DNA of 64,000 nt from Sorangium cellulosum So0157-2 (GCF_000418325.1 NC_021658.1:14674501-14738500); one strand, 5' to 3'; shown: positions 8,468-17,612, numbered from the stretch's first letter. Numbers and translations are program-made. Notes: a model not told the origin generated them from the letters alone.

Positions 8468-9424
8468 ATGCATCGGGTGGTGATCGTCGCGCTGGACGGG
8501 GTGGTCGCCTTCGATCTCTCGACGCCGATCGAGGTGTTCGAGCGCGTTCGCCTCGCGAGCGGGCGCCCGGGGTATCAGGTGCAGGTCTGCGGCGTGAAGC
8601 GCGACATCGACGCCGGGCGGTTTCGGATGCGGGTTCGGCAGGGGCTGTCGGCCTTGCGCAAGGCCGACACGGTCATCCTTCCAGGCATCGCGGACGTCGC
8701 TCGGCAGGTCCCGGAGCCTCTGATCCGCGCCGTCCGACGAGCCGCCGAGGGGGGAGCGCGTGTGGCGTCGATCTGCAGCGGCGCGTTCTTGCTCGCCGCG
8801 ACGGGGCTGCTCGACGGCAAGCGGGCGACCACGCACTGGCTCGCTGCCGGGGAGCTCGCGAGGCGCTTTCCGCGGGTGTCCGTGGACCCCAGCGTCCTCT
8901 ATGTCGACGAGGGCAAGGTGCTGACGTCGGCCGGAGCGGCCGCCGCGCTCGATCTATGCCTCCATATCGTGCGGCGCGACTACGGGGCAGCCGTGGCCGC
9001 CACGGCGGCGCGCCTGTCCGTCATGCCCCTGGAGCGCGACGGCGGGCAAGCTCAGTTCATCGAGCGAGCGCCCCCTCCGGCGGAGCATGTCTCGCTGAGC
9101 CGGGTGCTGGAGTGGCTGGAAGAGCACCTGCACGACGACCTCTCTCTCGGCGACATCGCGCGGCGAGCGGCGATGAGCGTCCGCTCCCTCAGCCGCCACT
9201 TCAAGGAGCAGACGGGCACGACCCCGCTCCAGTGGCTGCTCAAGGCGCGCGTCCGCCGGGCGCAGGCGCTGCTGGAGACGACGCCCCTCTCCATTGAGCG
9301 GGTCGCGTCCAGCGCCGGGTTCGGCTCGGTCGCGGCGTTCCGGCAGCACTTCCATCGGGTGGCCGGCATCAGCCCGCAAGCCTACCGCCGCGCGTTCCAG
9401 AGCCGGCCCCGGCGCGCCAGCTGA
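8468..9424 (+). CDS. GlxA-family transcriptional regulator (DJ-1/PfpI plus AraC HTH)
   Basis: A protein of 318 residues with two parts. The N-terminal 190 residues form a DJ-1/PfpI-like amidotransferase fold, with a Cys at the nucleophile elbow (SICSGAFLLAATGLLDG near residue 100). The C-terminal 105 residues are an AraC/XylS DNA-binding domain with both helix-turn-helix motifs: LSLGDIARRAAMSVRSLSRH, and IERVASSAGFGSVAAFRQHF leading to the typical ISPQAYRR end. Such proteins usually activate or repress adjacent genes in response to small amines or other metabolites. The divergent membrane-protein pair is the nearest candidate target. Confidence 0.92.
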   Translation: MHRVVIVALDGVVAFDLSTPIEVFERVRLASGRPGYQVQVCGVKRDIDAGRFRMRVRQGLSALRKADTVILPGIADVARQVPEPLIRAVRRAAEGGARVASICSGAFLLAATGLLDGKRATTHWLAAGELARRFPRVSVDPSVLYVDEGKVLTSAGAAAALDLCLHIVRRDYGAAVAATAARLSVMPLERDGGQAQFIERAPPPAEHVSLSRVLEWLEEHLHDDLSLGDIARRAAMSVRSLSRHFKEQTGTTPLQWLLKARVRRAQALLETTPLSIERVASSAGFGSVAAFRQHFHRVAGISPQAYRRAFQSRPRRAS

Positions 9425-9441
9425 TCTCGACCGCGCCGGAG

Positions 9442-9547
9442 CGCTCCCGGCAGGAGAGCTCGCAGCCCTTGCCGTCGCGGTCGATCCCGCCCCCGTCCCC
9501 GCTTTCCACGCCGTTCGTGCGCGCCGGCGCCGCGCAGGCGCCCGCGT
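9442..9547 (-). pseudogene. Fragment of a Cys-rich lipoprotein 3' end
   Basis: This stretch resembles the last hundred bases of the Cys-rich lipoprotein gene at 11336-12403. Translated on the minus strand it reads TNGVESGDGGGIDRDGKGCE, against TDGVENGDEGGIDCGGEGCE in the intact gene; one Cys is lost and no start or signal peptide remains. It sits at the end of the DUF1835-like gene and looks like a duplicated and decayed 3' end. Confidence 0.6.
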
Positions 9548-9553
9548 TGCGGC

Positions 9554-10627
9554 TCACAGCCGAGCGAGCCGGCCATCGTCGAGCAGCACCCAAGGGGCCG
9601 AAGCCGAGTACGCCTCGGTCCCGGCGATGGGCAGGCTCGGCGCATCCGTGAGCTCGTCGAGCCCCTTGTCTCGGAGCCGCATCCCGCGTTCGGTGAGGCG
9701 ATACACCTCCGAGAGCAGCGGGTAGCCAGCGTTGGGCGGCTTGGGGCCAGGAGCGCGCTCCACAGCGGCGCTCACGTCGTGCTTTGCCCATTGTGCGAGA
9801 CGGTCTCCCAAAAACAGGTCCCCGGTACAGGACATCAGGTCTATCAATTCCAGCCCAAGCTGCGATTTGTTGCAGATTACTTTCACCGGAGTCTGCCACT
9901 CCTCTACGGACAGAATGTTCAGGAGGAGGTCGTCATACCGGCTGAGGCGCAGGGCACCTTCCGCGGTCTTCCGTGGAAAGAAGCAGGAGAGGAGCGCCCA
10001 CAGCGAAGCGAGCTCTGGAAAACCTTCGACACCAGAGATGCAGCTTTCGACGAACGGCAAGGGGTTCTCATCGGCATAGCTCTCCCAGAGACGAATCGCA
10101 CCTTCGTAACGTTCCACCGGCCAGGGGCGCGCCTTGCCGAGGCGGTCCAGAAGAACCTCGTCGGGGTGGTGGGCAACCGACCCGGTGCAGTCGAACGGCG
10201 GGATCCTCGGTGGCTCGGGAAACCTTCTCATCGTGCCGTGGACACGCTCGAACTCGACGATGAGGACGTCATTGCTCCGTATTTTCAGGCCTCGCAAGTA
10301 GCTGCAGATCCTCCAGAGGTTCACCCGATCGTCGAGGCTCTCCGTCGTCCACAAGACAACGGGCGGATCCCAGCGTAGATCGGGTGAATAGAGCCGATCC
10401 CACGGTTCGCCATCATCATCTCTGTCCGAGCATTTTTCACATGAAGAAAACCACTCCTCTCGCGCCCGGGCATGCTCTGCGGCGTCCAGTCGGCAAGGTC
10501 CGATAAGAAGATGCTCGTGCGCACGTGCGATGTTGATCGCGCCGAGCTGCACCAGGCGCTCCGCGGCTGGCGTGTCGAAGGTGACGTGCGTCGCATCCAG
10601 AAGCATCGGAGGGGGCGTCATGCTCAT
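9554..10627 (-). CDS. DUF1835-like hypothetical protein
   Basis: A cytoplasmic protein of 357 residues. The N-terminal part, with HVTFDTPAAERLVQLGAINI followed by IGPCRLDAAEHARAREEWF, resembles the DUF1835 domain (a strand, a helix, then a conserved GP and an acidic/Arg region). The C-terminal part, with LTERGMRLRDKGLDEL and APWVLLDDGRLARL, would fit the DUF3658-type partner domain. The ATG at 10627 overlaps the stop of the upstream lipoprotein gene as ATGA, so the two are coupled; three in-frame ATGs cluster here. Composition is slightly less GC-rich than nearby genes. Function is unknown. Confidence 0.6.
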   Translation of the reverse strand: MSMTPPPMLLDATHVTFDTPAAERLVQLGAINIARAHEHLLIGPCRLDAAEHARAREEWFSSCEKCSDRDDDGEPWDRLYSPDLRWDPPVVLWTTESLDDRVNLWRICSYLRGLKIRSNDVLIVEFERVHGTMRRFPEPPRIPPFDCTGSVAHHPDEVLLDRLGKARPWPVERYEGAIRLWESYADENPLPFVESCISGVEGFPELASLWALLSCFFPRKTAEGALRLSRYDDLLLNILSVEEWQTPVKVICNKSQLGLELIDLMSCTGDLFLGDRLAQWAKHDVSAAVERAPGPKPPNAGYPLLSEVYRLTERGMRLRDKGLDELTDAPSLPIAGTEAYSASAPWVLLDDGRLARL

Positions 10628-11022
10628 TTGAATCCGCACTGAAAGCAGATTTCATAGGTGTAGGGCTTATCTTGCTGACACTCGTCACGGCAAATCTCGC
10701 AGTAGGTATAACCATGACTGTTTCTGCGCGTACAGCGTCCGCCGATATCTTGGCATTTTTCGTACATATCGGTACAGTCGTGGACTGGCGTGCATCCCGC
10801 CATCGCAAGTGATGCGTTGCCTACTTCCTCGCCTCCGTCGCCTTCGTCGTTGTTCGGGTAATCTCCCGCCCCTACAGATTCTGTCGGGTATCCAGCACCC
10901 ACGCCTCCGGACTGTGTTGTGTCGCATGTGTAAGCAGGCAATTCGCACGCCGACGCGAGCACTATCGGGAGCCCGCCGCATAGCATGATCGCACTCGCCT
11001 TCGCTGTCGCTCGGTGTTCCAT
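10624..11022 (-). CDS. Small Cys-rich lipoprotein
   Basis: A protein of 132 residues with a lipoprotein signal: a basic start, a hydrophobic stretch and the lipobox VLASAC. The mature part has many Cys residues in its second half (CTPVHDCTDMYEKC, CEICRDEC, CFQCGF), suggesting several disulfides and an extracytoplasmic location. The ATG at 11022 has GGGAGG just upstream; the earlier ATG at 11049 lacks such a site. It is coupled to the DUF1835-like gene downstream. I do not recognise the family; myxobacteria carry many such Cys-rich surface lipoproteins. Confidence 0.7.
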   Translation of the reverse strand: MEHRATAKASAIMLCGGLPIVLASACELPAYTCDTTQSGGVGAGYPTESVGAGDYPNNDEGDGGEEVGNASLAMAGCTPVHDCTDMYEKCQDIGGRCTRRNSHGYTYCEICRDECQQDKPYTYEICFQCGFK

Positions 11023-11335
11023 GCCTCCCTCTCCCCTTTCCGGATGCACGCACCGTTCTCCCGGAGGACGAGCGGCGTCAACAGGCGGTCTAGTTAGCGT
11101 TCCGTCCCTGCGGTCCGCGCACCCTATCTCTCGCGAATCTGCCCCACAGCTTCGTCTCCGGGGGCGATTCCCGGCGCCTCGACCAGCGAGAGCCGCCGCC
11201 GCTCGCCGCGGCCGCGTACCCAGCGCATGCCCCGCCGTGACAACGGGACCGCATCTCCGCTGGCCTCACCGATCGGGGCAGCTCTTGGGGTAGCGGCGCC
11301 AGGGCGCCTTCCAGGGCGACGCAAGGAGCGCTGGG
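11023..11335. other. Intergenic region, no gene seen
   Basis: Spacer between two minus-strand lipoprotein genes. Nothing convincing on either strand. It should hold the promoter of the small lipoprotein gene. Confidence 0.45.
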
Positions 11336-12403
11336 TCACTCCCGGCACGGAAGCTCGCAGCCCTCGCCGCCGCAGTCGATCCCGCCCTCGTCCCCGTTCT
11401 CCACGCCGTCTGTGCACGTCGGTGCCTGGCAGACGCCCGCCCAGCAGACGCCGCTCGCACAGTCGGTCGGCCTGGCGCAGCCCTCGCCGACCGGGCAGCG
11501 CGAGCAGCCGTCCTTGCCGCAGTCCACGCCGGTCTCGTCGGCGTTCTTCATGCCGTCGGCACACGTGGAGGACGCGCAGACGCCTCCACGGCACACGCGA
11601 TCCTGGCAGTCCGAGCCCGCGGCGCAGCGCAGGCCCGTGGCGCACGGCCGGCACGCGCCGCCGCAATCGAGATCCGCCTCTCCGACGTCCGCGTCCAGCC
11701 GGTTGTTGACGCAGTGGGCAGGGACGCAGCGCGTGCCGTCGCACGCCAGCCCGCTGGGGCAATCCAGCCTCGGGTCCGTGTCGAGGCACTCGACGCACAC
11801 CCCGTGGGCGCACACGCCGAGATCGACGCCAGGGCCCGAACACGGCTCGTCGTGGATCAGCCTGACATACGGTCTCTCGTGATCACAGCGATCCGTGGTG
11901 CACAGGTTCCCGTCATCATAGGTGTCTTCCTGCTCCTCCTGGACGATGAGCTCGCCCTTGGCCGTACACTTGAGCTGCATGCAGTCGCCCCGGATCTGGG
12001 AGTCGATCCTGCCCTCGTGGATCTCCACCTCGCAGAGCCCGTCGACGCACCGCCCCGCCCCGCACCGCGGGCTCGGCGGGCCAGGGCACTCGGCGTCGCT
12101 CACACACTCTTTCTCGCAACCCGGCGTGCCCGCGGCGCACTCGTCGCAAGGGAGGCACTCCCGCAAGCACGCAGGATCCGTCGACCCCCGCTTGCAACAG
12201 ATGCGCTCCGCCGGGTCGATGCACACGCAGGCGTTCCCGGCGCACGTCGTGCCAGGAATGGTCTGGACATTCGACCAGCAATCGATGGGCGACGTGCACT
12301 CGCCGCCGGTCGGCGGCCGGTCGCACGCGAGAAAACCCGCGACGGGGAGGGCGCCGAGCAGCAACAAGGAGGTGAAGACGTAACGCTTGACAGGTCGATC
12401 CAC
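11336..12403 (-). CDS. Cys-rich lipoprotein with repeated C-x-DG-x2-N motifs
   Basis: A protein of 355 residues with signal sequence and lipobox GFLAC at about residue 27. The mature part is packed with Cys pairs. The C-terminal third carries repeated units of the form C-x-DG-x2-N-x-DE-x-GxDCG followed by C-x2-C, common in myxobacterial surface proteins and thought to be disulfide-stabilised or calcium-binding. The GTG at 12403 is preferred because GGAGG lies nine bases upstream; a GTG at 12421 in the same frame lacks this. Its 3' end has a decayed copy at 9442-9547. Function is unknown; a surface or adhesion role is an inference. Confidence 0.78.
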   Translation of the reverse strand: MDRPVKRYVFTSLLLLGALPVAGFLACDRPPTGGECTSPIDCWSNVQTIPGTTCAGNACVCIDPAERICCKRGSTDPACLRECLPCDECAAGTPGCEKECVSDAECPGPPSPRCGAGRCVDGLCEVEIHEGRIDSQIRGDCMQLKCTAKGELIVQEEQEDTYDDGNLCTTDRCDHERPYVRLIHDEPCSGPGVDLGVCAHGVCVECLDTDPRLDCPSGLACDGTRCVPAHCVNNRLDADVGEADLDCGGACRPCATGLRCAAGSDCQDRVCRGGVCASSTCADGMKNADETGVDCGKDGCSRCPVGEGCARPTDCASGVCWAGVCQAPTCTDGVENGDEGGIDCGGEGCELPCRE

Positions 12404-12583
12404 GGTCCAGTCCTCCGGCACGAGGGCTGCGGCGCGCTCGCCCCGCGGCCCTGTCCGCCGGGGCGCCGGGCGCCGTCACCATCGGATCCTACCAGCAACG
12501 ATCGTCACCTCCGAGGCCATCGCGCAAGTTTCCGTTAGCGGCCGCGAGCGCATCGCGTCTCGTGGGCCGGGTGACCTCCGCGC

Positions 12584-13576
12584 TCACCAGACGCCCCTCA
12601 CCGCGACAGCGCTGGCGGAGACCACGACCTCCGCGCTCTGCCGAGGCCAGAGGGCATACGCGAGGGTACCGGCCGCCACGGCGCCGCCGAGGATGAGGCT
12701 CGCCGCGCCGAACGCGCGCGCGGTCTCCATCGTGTCCCAGTGCGCGTGCGCCCTGTCGCAGGCGGGTGAGGGGAGATAACAGCGGTTCGGGCCCGCGTCC
12801 TGCGCGGCCCTGATCCCGGCATTCAGCTCCACTTCCCCCAAGGCGAAGAGGCCGGCGCCGGCCGCCACGAACACTCCGGCCCCGATCCCGCCCGCGACGA
12901 CGACGGCTCGCGATGCCGCCGGCGGCGCGGGCGGCCCCCCGGAAGCGGCGCGCGCGCCGCTGGCCTGCGCGCGCTCAGGAGGTCTCGTCTCCGGGTTGCG
13001 CGGGGTGAGCCTCGCTTCCCGCGTCTCGCCGCGTGGCACGTTGACCTCGGCCTCCGCCACGGCGCCGTTCAGCTCCGCGCGGGCGACGTGCCGGCCGGGC
13101 AGGACCGGGATCGCGCCTCCAGCCGCGAGCTCCGCCGGCTCCCCGTCGATCGTGATCATGGCGCCCGCCGGGGCGACGACGCGGATCTCGCCGACGAGCT
13201 GGCGCGCGCGCGCCAGGTCGGCGAGCCGCGACGCGTAGAGGGCGCGCTCGTCAGGCGTCTCCGGCGCGCGCATGATCTCCTTGCATCGCGTCAGCCAGCG
13301 CACGGCCATGACCGGATCGCCCATGCGGTGCGAGAGCGCCCCGATGTTGCAAGCGGCTACCTGGGAGCGGTCGAGCTCCCAGACCGAGAGCCATGCCTCC
13401 CGCGAGTCCGCATATCGCCCCTCCCGAAAGGCGGTATTCGCCTGGGCGGCGAGCTGGGCCCGCGCCTGCGCCGCAGCCGAGGACGCCTCGGGTTGCGCCT
13501 CGGCGCGGCCCGCGAGCAGCAGAGAGAGCGCAACCCCGGCCCGCAACGCTGTCTTGCTCCGGAGGACCCTCACCAC
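12584..13576 (-). CDS. Secreted TPR/PEGA-like protein
   Basis: A protein of 330 residues with signal peptide (ALRAGVALSLLLAGRAEAQ). Residues about 35-110 form a TPR-like helical pair (ANTAFREGRYADSREAWLSV), then a beta-rich stretch with ITIDGEPAEL and VLPGRHVARAELNG that looks like a PEGA domain, then an Ala/Pro linker, a hydrophobic segment (AVVVAGGIGAGVFVAAGAG) and a second one near the end. The frame is open much further upstream, but GTG at 13576 (or 13573) follows AGGAG at good spacing. The family is common in Sorangium-type genomes and uncharacterised; it should sit in the periplasm or envelope. Confidence 0.75.
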   Translation of the reverse strand: MVRVLRSKTALRAGVALSLLLAGRAEAQPEASSAAAQARAQLAAQANTAFREGRYADSREAWLSVWELDRSQVAACNIGALSHRMGDPVMAVRWLTRCKEIMRAPETPDERALYASRLADLARARQLVGEIRVVAPAGAMITIDGEPAELAAGGAIPVLPGRHVARAELNGAVAEAEVNVPRGETREARLTPRNPETRPPERAQASGARAASGGPPAPPAASRAVVVAGGIGAGVFVAAGAGLFALGEVELNAGIRAAQDAGPNRCYLPSPACDRAHAHWDTMETARAFGAASLILGGAVAAGTLAYALWPRQSAEVVVSASAVAVRGVW

Positions 13577-14066
13577 AGTTCGAAACTCCTGATCACAGGC
13601 GCATGACGAGCCCCCGGAAATACGGGGCTGGCAGCTGTCCCCCTTCGCACGACATCGCGCAGGAGGCAGGTGTCCGCCGGCGGGTCGCAACACCCACCGG
13701 CCGGCAGCCATCCTACGTAACGATCGTTTCCTGCTCAAGACCTCCCCGCGAGGACCTCGTCTCGCGGAGCCGCCGGCCCGCGCCGGGAGCTCCCTCCGGC
13801 GAGGCTCCTCCCGCGGCGCGCTCCTCTCCGCCCAGGGCGAAGGATGAACCCGCGTCGAGCGCGCCGCCGGTACACCCGCTCCCCGCGGCCCAGCGCGCGC
13901 CCCCCTTCGCACCGCGCCTGAGAACACCCCTTCCCGCTCCGCCTCCCGCTCCGGCCTCCGGCGCCGCTCGGCGCGCGCCGCGCCCGGCGACAACCGCCGT
14001 CCAAATCTCGACATCTCCCTGGAATCCTTCTTGCTGAGCTCGCGCGCGCGGTGAACGGAGGACCTC
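13577..14066. other. Divergent intergenic region
   Basis: A 490-base spacer between the divergent TPR/PEGA-like gene and the cytochrome gene. It should contain both promoters. Open minus-strand frames here are Arg/Gly/Ala-rich and not credible as proteins. The last bases carry GGAGG for the cytochrome gene. Confidence 0.5.
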
Positions 14067-15878
14067 ATGCGTCAGCGACTTTCTCGTTCTCTTGTCCTGG
14101 TAGGGCTCTTCTCCACGGGCGTTTTCTCGTCGCTCCTCGCGGCCTGCGGGCCAGAGGACCCCATGCCGACGCCCGGCTTCGGCCTCGACGGCCCTGATCA
14201 GCAGATCATGGTGACGGAGGTCCCGCCGCCGGCCATCAGCGGCGGAACCCTGCTCATCGCCGCCGACGGACGCACGGCGGTCGCGGCGGACCCCGACCGC
14301 GATCGCGTCTGGATCGTGGACCTCGACGGCGGCGAGCCGGCGTCGATCGCGCTCGCGCGCGGGGACGAGCCCGGGCGCCTCGTCGAAGACGCGAACGGCC
14401 GGGTCCACGTGGCGCTCCGGCGCGCCGGCGCCGTGGCGACCCTCGACATCGCGTCGCGATCCGTCGTCGAACGCCGCGAGGTCTGCCGCGCGCCCCGCGG
14501 GGTCGCCTTCGACGCATCGCGCGACGCCATCCACGTCGCCTGCGCCGGCGGCGAGCTCGTGACGCTCCCCGCCGCCGGCGGCCCCGCCGTCCGCAAGATC
14601 CGCCCCGCCCCCGACCTGCGCGACGTCGTGGTCGAGGGCGACCGGCTCCTCGTCAGCCGCTTCAAGTCCGCCGAGACCCTGGTCGTCGGCCCCGAGGGCG
14701 AGGTGCTCTCGCGCCGCGCGCTCCCCGCATTCCGCTCCAGCGGGTTCAGCACCTCGGATTACGCACCTTCCGTGGCCTGGCGCATGGTGCCGCGCGCCGA
14801 GGGCGGCGCGCTGATGGTGCACCAGCGCGCGATGGCGTCGCAGGTCACCCTCAGCCCGGGCGGCTATTACCAGGCTGGCGATTGCGATGGGAACATCGTG
14901 CACGGCGCGATCAGCCGGATCGACCCGGCGGATACTCCCGACACGGCGGCCTCCGCGCCGCCCGCGGCGGCCATCCCGAGCGTCTCGCTGCCGGTCGACA
15001 TCGCCATATCGCCCGACGGCGCGCGCGTGGCCGTGGTCGGGGCCGGCAACGACGTGGTCGTGACCGCGGCCACCGGCAACCTGGCGCGCGACTCCGTGTC
15101 CCCCAACTGCAACCCCGAGGTCACCTCGCAGCCGGCGGGCGGGCAGCCGGTCGCCGTGGCGTTCACCGCCCGAGGCGACATCGTCGTGCAGCTGCGCGAG
15201 CCGGCCGCCCTGGCCGTGCTCGGCGGGCGCACGGTCGCGCTCCCGGGCGAGAGCGCCAGAGACACCGGCCACGACATGTTCCATCGCCCGCCGAACGGCT
15301 TCAGCGCCGTCGCGTGCGCGTCGTGCCACCCCGAGGGGCACGAGGACGGACACACGTGGAACTTCGACCCCGTGGGCCTGCGCCGGACGCAGACCGTGGG
15401 CGGCGGCATCCTGCAGACGGCGCCCCTCCACTGGAGCGGCGATATGCCGGATCTCTCCGGCCTGATGGGAGAGGTGTTCGTCTCCCGCATGGGCGGCCCG
15501 AAGCCCGGCCCCCGGCGGCTCGACCTGATGGCCCGCTATATCGACAGCCTGCCTGCCTTCCCGGCGTCGCCGCCCGAGGACGAGGCCGCCGTCACGCGCG
15601 GCGCGGCGCTCTTCCACGACAAGAAGGTGGCCTGCGCCGACTGCCACAGCGGCCCGATGCTCACCAACAACCGGAACGAGGAGGTCGGGACCGGTGAGCT
15701 CTTGCAGGTGCCCTCGCTCATCGGCATCGCCGGGCGAGCGCCGTTCATGCACGACGGCTGCGCGGCGACGCTCCGCGATCGCTTCGATCCCGCCTGCGGC
15801 GGCCGCGATCACGGCGACGTCTCCGGTCTGACCTCCGCGCAGCTCGACGATCTCGTCGCCTACCTCGAGTCGCTCTGA
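14067..15878 (+). CDS. Di-haem cytochrome c lipoprotein with beta-propeller
   Basis: A protein of 603 residues with lipobox LLAAC at about residue 27. Residues 50-400 have the repetitive beta-strand pattern of a YncE/YVTN-type propeller (AADPDRDRVWIVDLDGG, DIAISPDGARVAVVGAGND). The C-terminal 200 residues carry two haem c sites: ACASCHPEG near residue 415 and CADCHSG near 525, the second within a cytochrome c peroxidase-like domain that has VPSLIGIAGRAPFMHDG as the distal segment. Such MauG/CcpA-like proteins act in the periplasm in electron transfer or oxidation. GGAGG precedes the ATG. The substrate is unknown. Confidence 0.85.
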   Translation: MRQRLSRSLVLVGLFSTGVFSSLLAACGPEDPMPTPGFGLDGPDQQIMVTEVPPPAISGGTLLIAADGRTAVAADPDRDRVWIVDLDGGEPASIALARGDEPGRLVEDANGRVHVALRRAGAVATLDIASRSVVERREVCRAPRGVAFDASRDAIHVACAGGELVTLPAAGGPAVRKIRPAPDLRDVVVEGDRLLVSRFKSAETLVVGPEGEVLSRRALPAFRSSGFSTSDYAPSVAWRMVPRAEGGALMVHQRAMASQVTLSPGGYYQAGDCDGNIVHGAISRIDPADTPDTAASAPPAAAIPSVSLPVDIAISPDGARVAVVGAGNDVVVTAATGNLARDSVSPNCNPEVTSQPAGGQPVAVAFTARGDIVVQLREPAALAVLGGRTVALPGESARDTGHDMFHRPPNGFSAVACASCHPEGHEDGHTWNFDPVGLRRTQTVGGGILQTAPLHWSGDMPDLSGLMGEVFVSRMGGPKPGPRRLDLMARYIDSLPAFPASPPEDEAAVTRGAALFHDKKVACADCHSGPMLTNNRNEEVGTGELLQVPSLIGIAGRAPFMHDGCAATLRDRFDPACGGRDHGDVSGLTSAQLDDLVAYLESL

Positions 15879-16198
15879 GCCCTCGCCCCGCCGCGCTCCC
15901 CGCGCGACGCGATTGAGGCGTTCCTCATCACCCGGGGCCGATTGCCACGATCGCGCCCCGCCGTCGTCACGCCGGCGCGGCGCTGGATCCACAATAGACG
16001 GGAAATCCGGACGTGCGTCAGGGGACGTCGCGGCGCTCGCGGACGGCACAGCGGTTGCTCCTCGATCGATTCAGACACCGCGGTTCGATGGATCCGAGCC
16101 ACAGGCACGGTCTTGTCTTCTTCTCACGACAGGGCGAGCCGGGCTTCCAGCGAAGAAGCGGACCCGCGCGGCGGCGCGAGCTCGCCAAGGAGGACACC
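15879..16198. other. Intergenic region, no gene seen
   Basis: A 320-base spacer upstream of the histone-like gene. No gene is supported. The Shine-Dalgarno AAGGAGG lies at its end. Confidence 0.5.
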
Positions 16199-16903
16199 AT
16201 GCCGAGAGGCGACAAGTCGAGCTACACGGACAAGCAGAAGCGACAGGCCGAGCACATCGAGGAAGGGTACGAGAAGCGCGGCTTATCGGAGGGCGAGGCC
16301 GAGCGGCGGGCCTGGGCGACCGTCAACAAGATGACCGGCGGAGGGAAGAAGTCGGGCTCGGGCGTGGGCAAACCGGTGAACAAGGAGCCGGCGAAGAAGG
16401 GGGGCCGCAAGGGCGGCGCCGCGTCGAAGGCGCGGCCGGCCTCGGCGCGCAGCGCGGCGGCGAAGAAGGCGGCCGCGACCCGCAAGCGGAACGCCGCGGC
16501 CCGCGCCGGCCAGGGAGGGGCCGCGAAGAAGGCGGCGCCGAAGAGCGCGGCGTCGAGCGCGCGCAAGAGCGCGGGGTCGAGCGCGCGCAAGGGCACCGGG
16601 TCGAGCGCGCGCAAGAGCACCGGGTCGAGCGCGCGCAAGAGCACCGGGTCGAGCGCGCGCAAGAGCACCGGGTCGAGCGCGCGCAAGAGCACCGGGTCGA
16701 GCGCGCGCAAGAGCACCGGGTCGAGCGCGCGCAAGGGCACCGGGTCGAGCGCGCGCAAGAGCACCGGGTCGAGCGCGCGCAAGAGCGCCGGGTCGAGCGC
16801 GCGAAAGAGCGTCGGGTCGAGCGCACGAAAGAGCAGCGCCTCGCGCAAGACGACCTCGCGGCGGACCGGGACAGGAGCGCGGCGCGCCGCGAGCGGATCC
16901 TGA
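16199..16903 (+). CDS. Histone H1-like basic protein with octapeptide repeats
   Basis: A protein of 234 residues. The N-terminal 55 residues (start MPRGDKSSYTDKQKRQAEHI, ending WATVNKMTGGGKKSGSG) match a small conserved family usually labelled plasmid stabilization protein. The rest is Lys/Arg/Ala/Ser-rich and contains 12 tandem copies of SSARKSTG or close variants, resembling eukaryotic histone H1 tails and bacterial HU-like tails. DNA or nucleoid binding is likely from the charge, but the family has no firmly known role. AAGGAGG upstream fixes the start at 16199; the frame is open before that only by chance. Confidence 0.85.
   Translation: MPRGDKSSYTDKQKRQAEHIEEGYEKRGLSEGEAERRAWATVNKMTGGGKKSGSGVGKPVNKEPAKKGGRKGGAASKARPASARSAAAKKAAATRKRNAAARAGQGGAAKKAAPKSAASSARKSAGSSARKGTGSSARKSTGSSARKSTGSSARKSTGSSARKSTGSSARKSTGSSARKGTGSSARKSTGSSARKSAGSSARKSVGSSARKSSASRKTTSRRTGTGARRAASGS
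16553..16840 (+). repeat. 24-bp tandem coding repeats (12 copies)
   Basis: Twelve head-to-tail units of 24 bp encode the SSARK-x-x-G octapeptides of the basic protein. Most units are identical in DNA (TCGAGCGCGCGCAAGAGCAC followed by CGGG), so the array is probably prone to length change. Confidence 0.92.
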
Positions 16904-16945
16904 CCTCGGCGCGAGGAGGGGAGAGCTCGGCGCGAGGAGGGGAGA
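16904..16945 (+). promoter_or_regulatory. Duplicated Shine-Dalgarno block
   Basis: The 21-base stretch TCGGCGCGAGGAGGGGAGAG occurs twice in succession just upstream of the ATG at 16956, placing two GGAGG sites before one start. Only the second is at a workable distance. It looks like a short tandem duplication. Confidence 0.5.
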
Positions 16946-16955
16946 GCGGACGACC

Positions 16956-17612
16956 ATGCAGGGACTTCAGGGCACCGGGGCGCCGGACGGCGAGGGCCGC
17001 GCGGCGAGGGACGAGTCCGGGCCGCAAGAAGAGAGCCCGATGGGGCGCGCGTTCCTCGCGAACCTCGTGCGGGAGCTGTTCCAGACGGAGCACTCGGCGA
17101 AGGCGCACCCGCTGGTAGAGGCGGAGCGCCTCGGCGATGTGCCGCCGGCGCACGCCATGCGGGCGGTCTCCGCCCACGCAAAGGCCGTGCTGTCGGAGCT
17201 CCCGTCGTTCCTCGGCGAGCGCGGGCTGCCCATCAGCGCGGGCGGGAGCGCGGTGGGCCACATCTTCTCGGCGCTGCGCGGTCACCTCGCCGATCACCTG
17301 CTGAACGCCGAGAAGTCCTACCGTGGCACGCTCCTCGGGATGCGCCACGGCGTCGACCTCGTCGAGCTGATCCAGTACGTCGCCACGGCGGAGGGCGACA
17401 CGCAGCTCGCGGCGTGGTGCGCGCGCTGGCTCTCGGCGCGCAGACCCCTCGTCGAGGCGGCCGCCGACGAGCTCGCGTGGTTCGCGGCGCGCCCGGCGCG
17501 CGCCACCCGCGCGGCGAAGGACAGCGTCGTCGCCCACCTCCTCCAGGGCCTCGTCAACGGCGCCGAGCTCGCGGCGCAGCGGCTCCGCCGCCTCGCCGCG
17601 CTCGCCGGTTGA
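16956..17612 (+). CDS. Hypothetical helical protein
   Basis: A soluble, mostly helical protein of 218 residues that I do not recognise. The core (ANLVRELFQTEHSAKAHPLV and a later EKSYRGTLLGMRHGVDLVEL) has regularly spaced His, Glu and Asp residues that recall ferritin-like four-helix proteins, but the metal motif is not complete enough to claim. No signal peptide or membrane helix. Its ribosome binding site lies in a duplicated 21-base block at 16904-16945. It follows the histone-like gene by 52 bases and may share its transcript. Confidence 0.65.
   Translation: MQGLQGTGAPDGEGRAARDESGPQEESPMGRAFLANLVRELFQTEHSAKAHPLVEAERLGDVPPAHAMRAVSAHAKAVLSELPSFLGERGLPISAGGSAVGHIFSALRGHLADHLLNAEKSYRGTLLGMRHGVDLVELIQYVATAEGDTQLAAWCARWLSARRPLVEAAADELAWFAARPARATRAAKDSVVAHLLQGLVNGAELAAQRLRRLAALAG

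Noticed and set aside
8107..8469. Minus-strand frame of 120 residues coupled to the small membrane-protein gene
   Set aside because: It ends in an ATGA overlap, but its sequence is Arg/Pro-rich, it lies in the divergent promoter region, and the end encodes only the ribosome binding site of the next gene.
13577..14068. N-terminal extension of the TPR/PEGA-like protein
   Set aside because: The frame is open to 14068, but the added sequence is Arg/Gly/Ala-rich, overlaps the divergent promoter region and the cytochrome start, and a Shine-Dalgarno with signal peptide marks the start at 13576.
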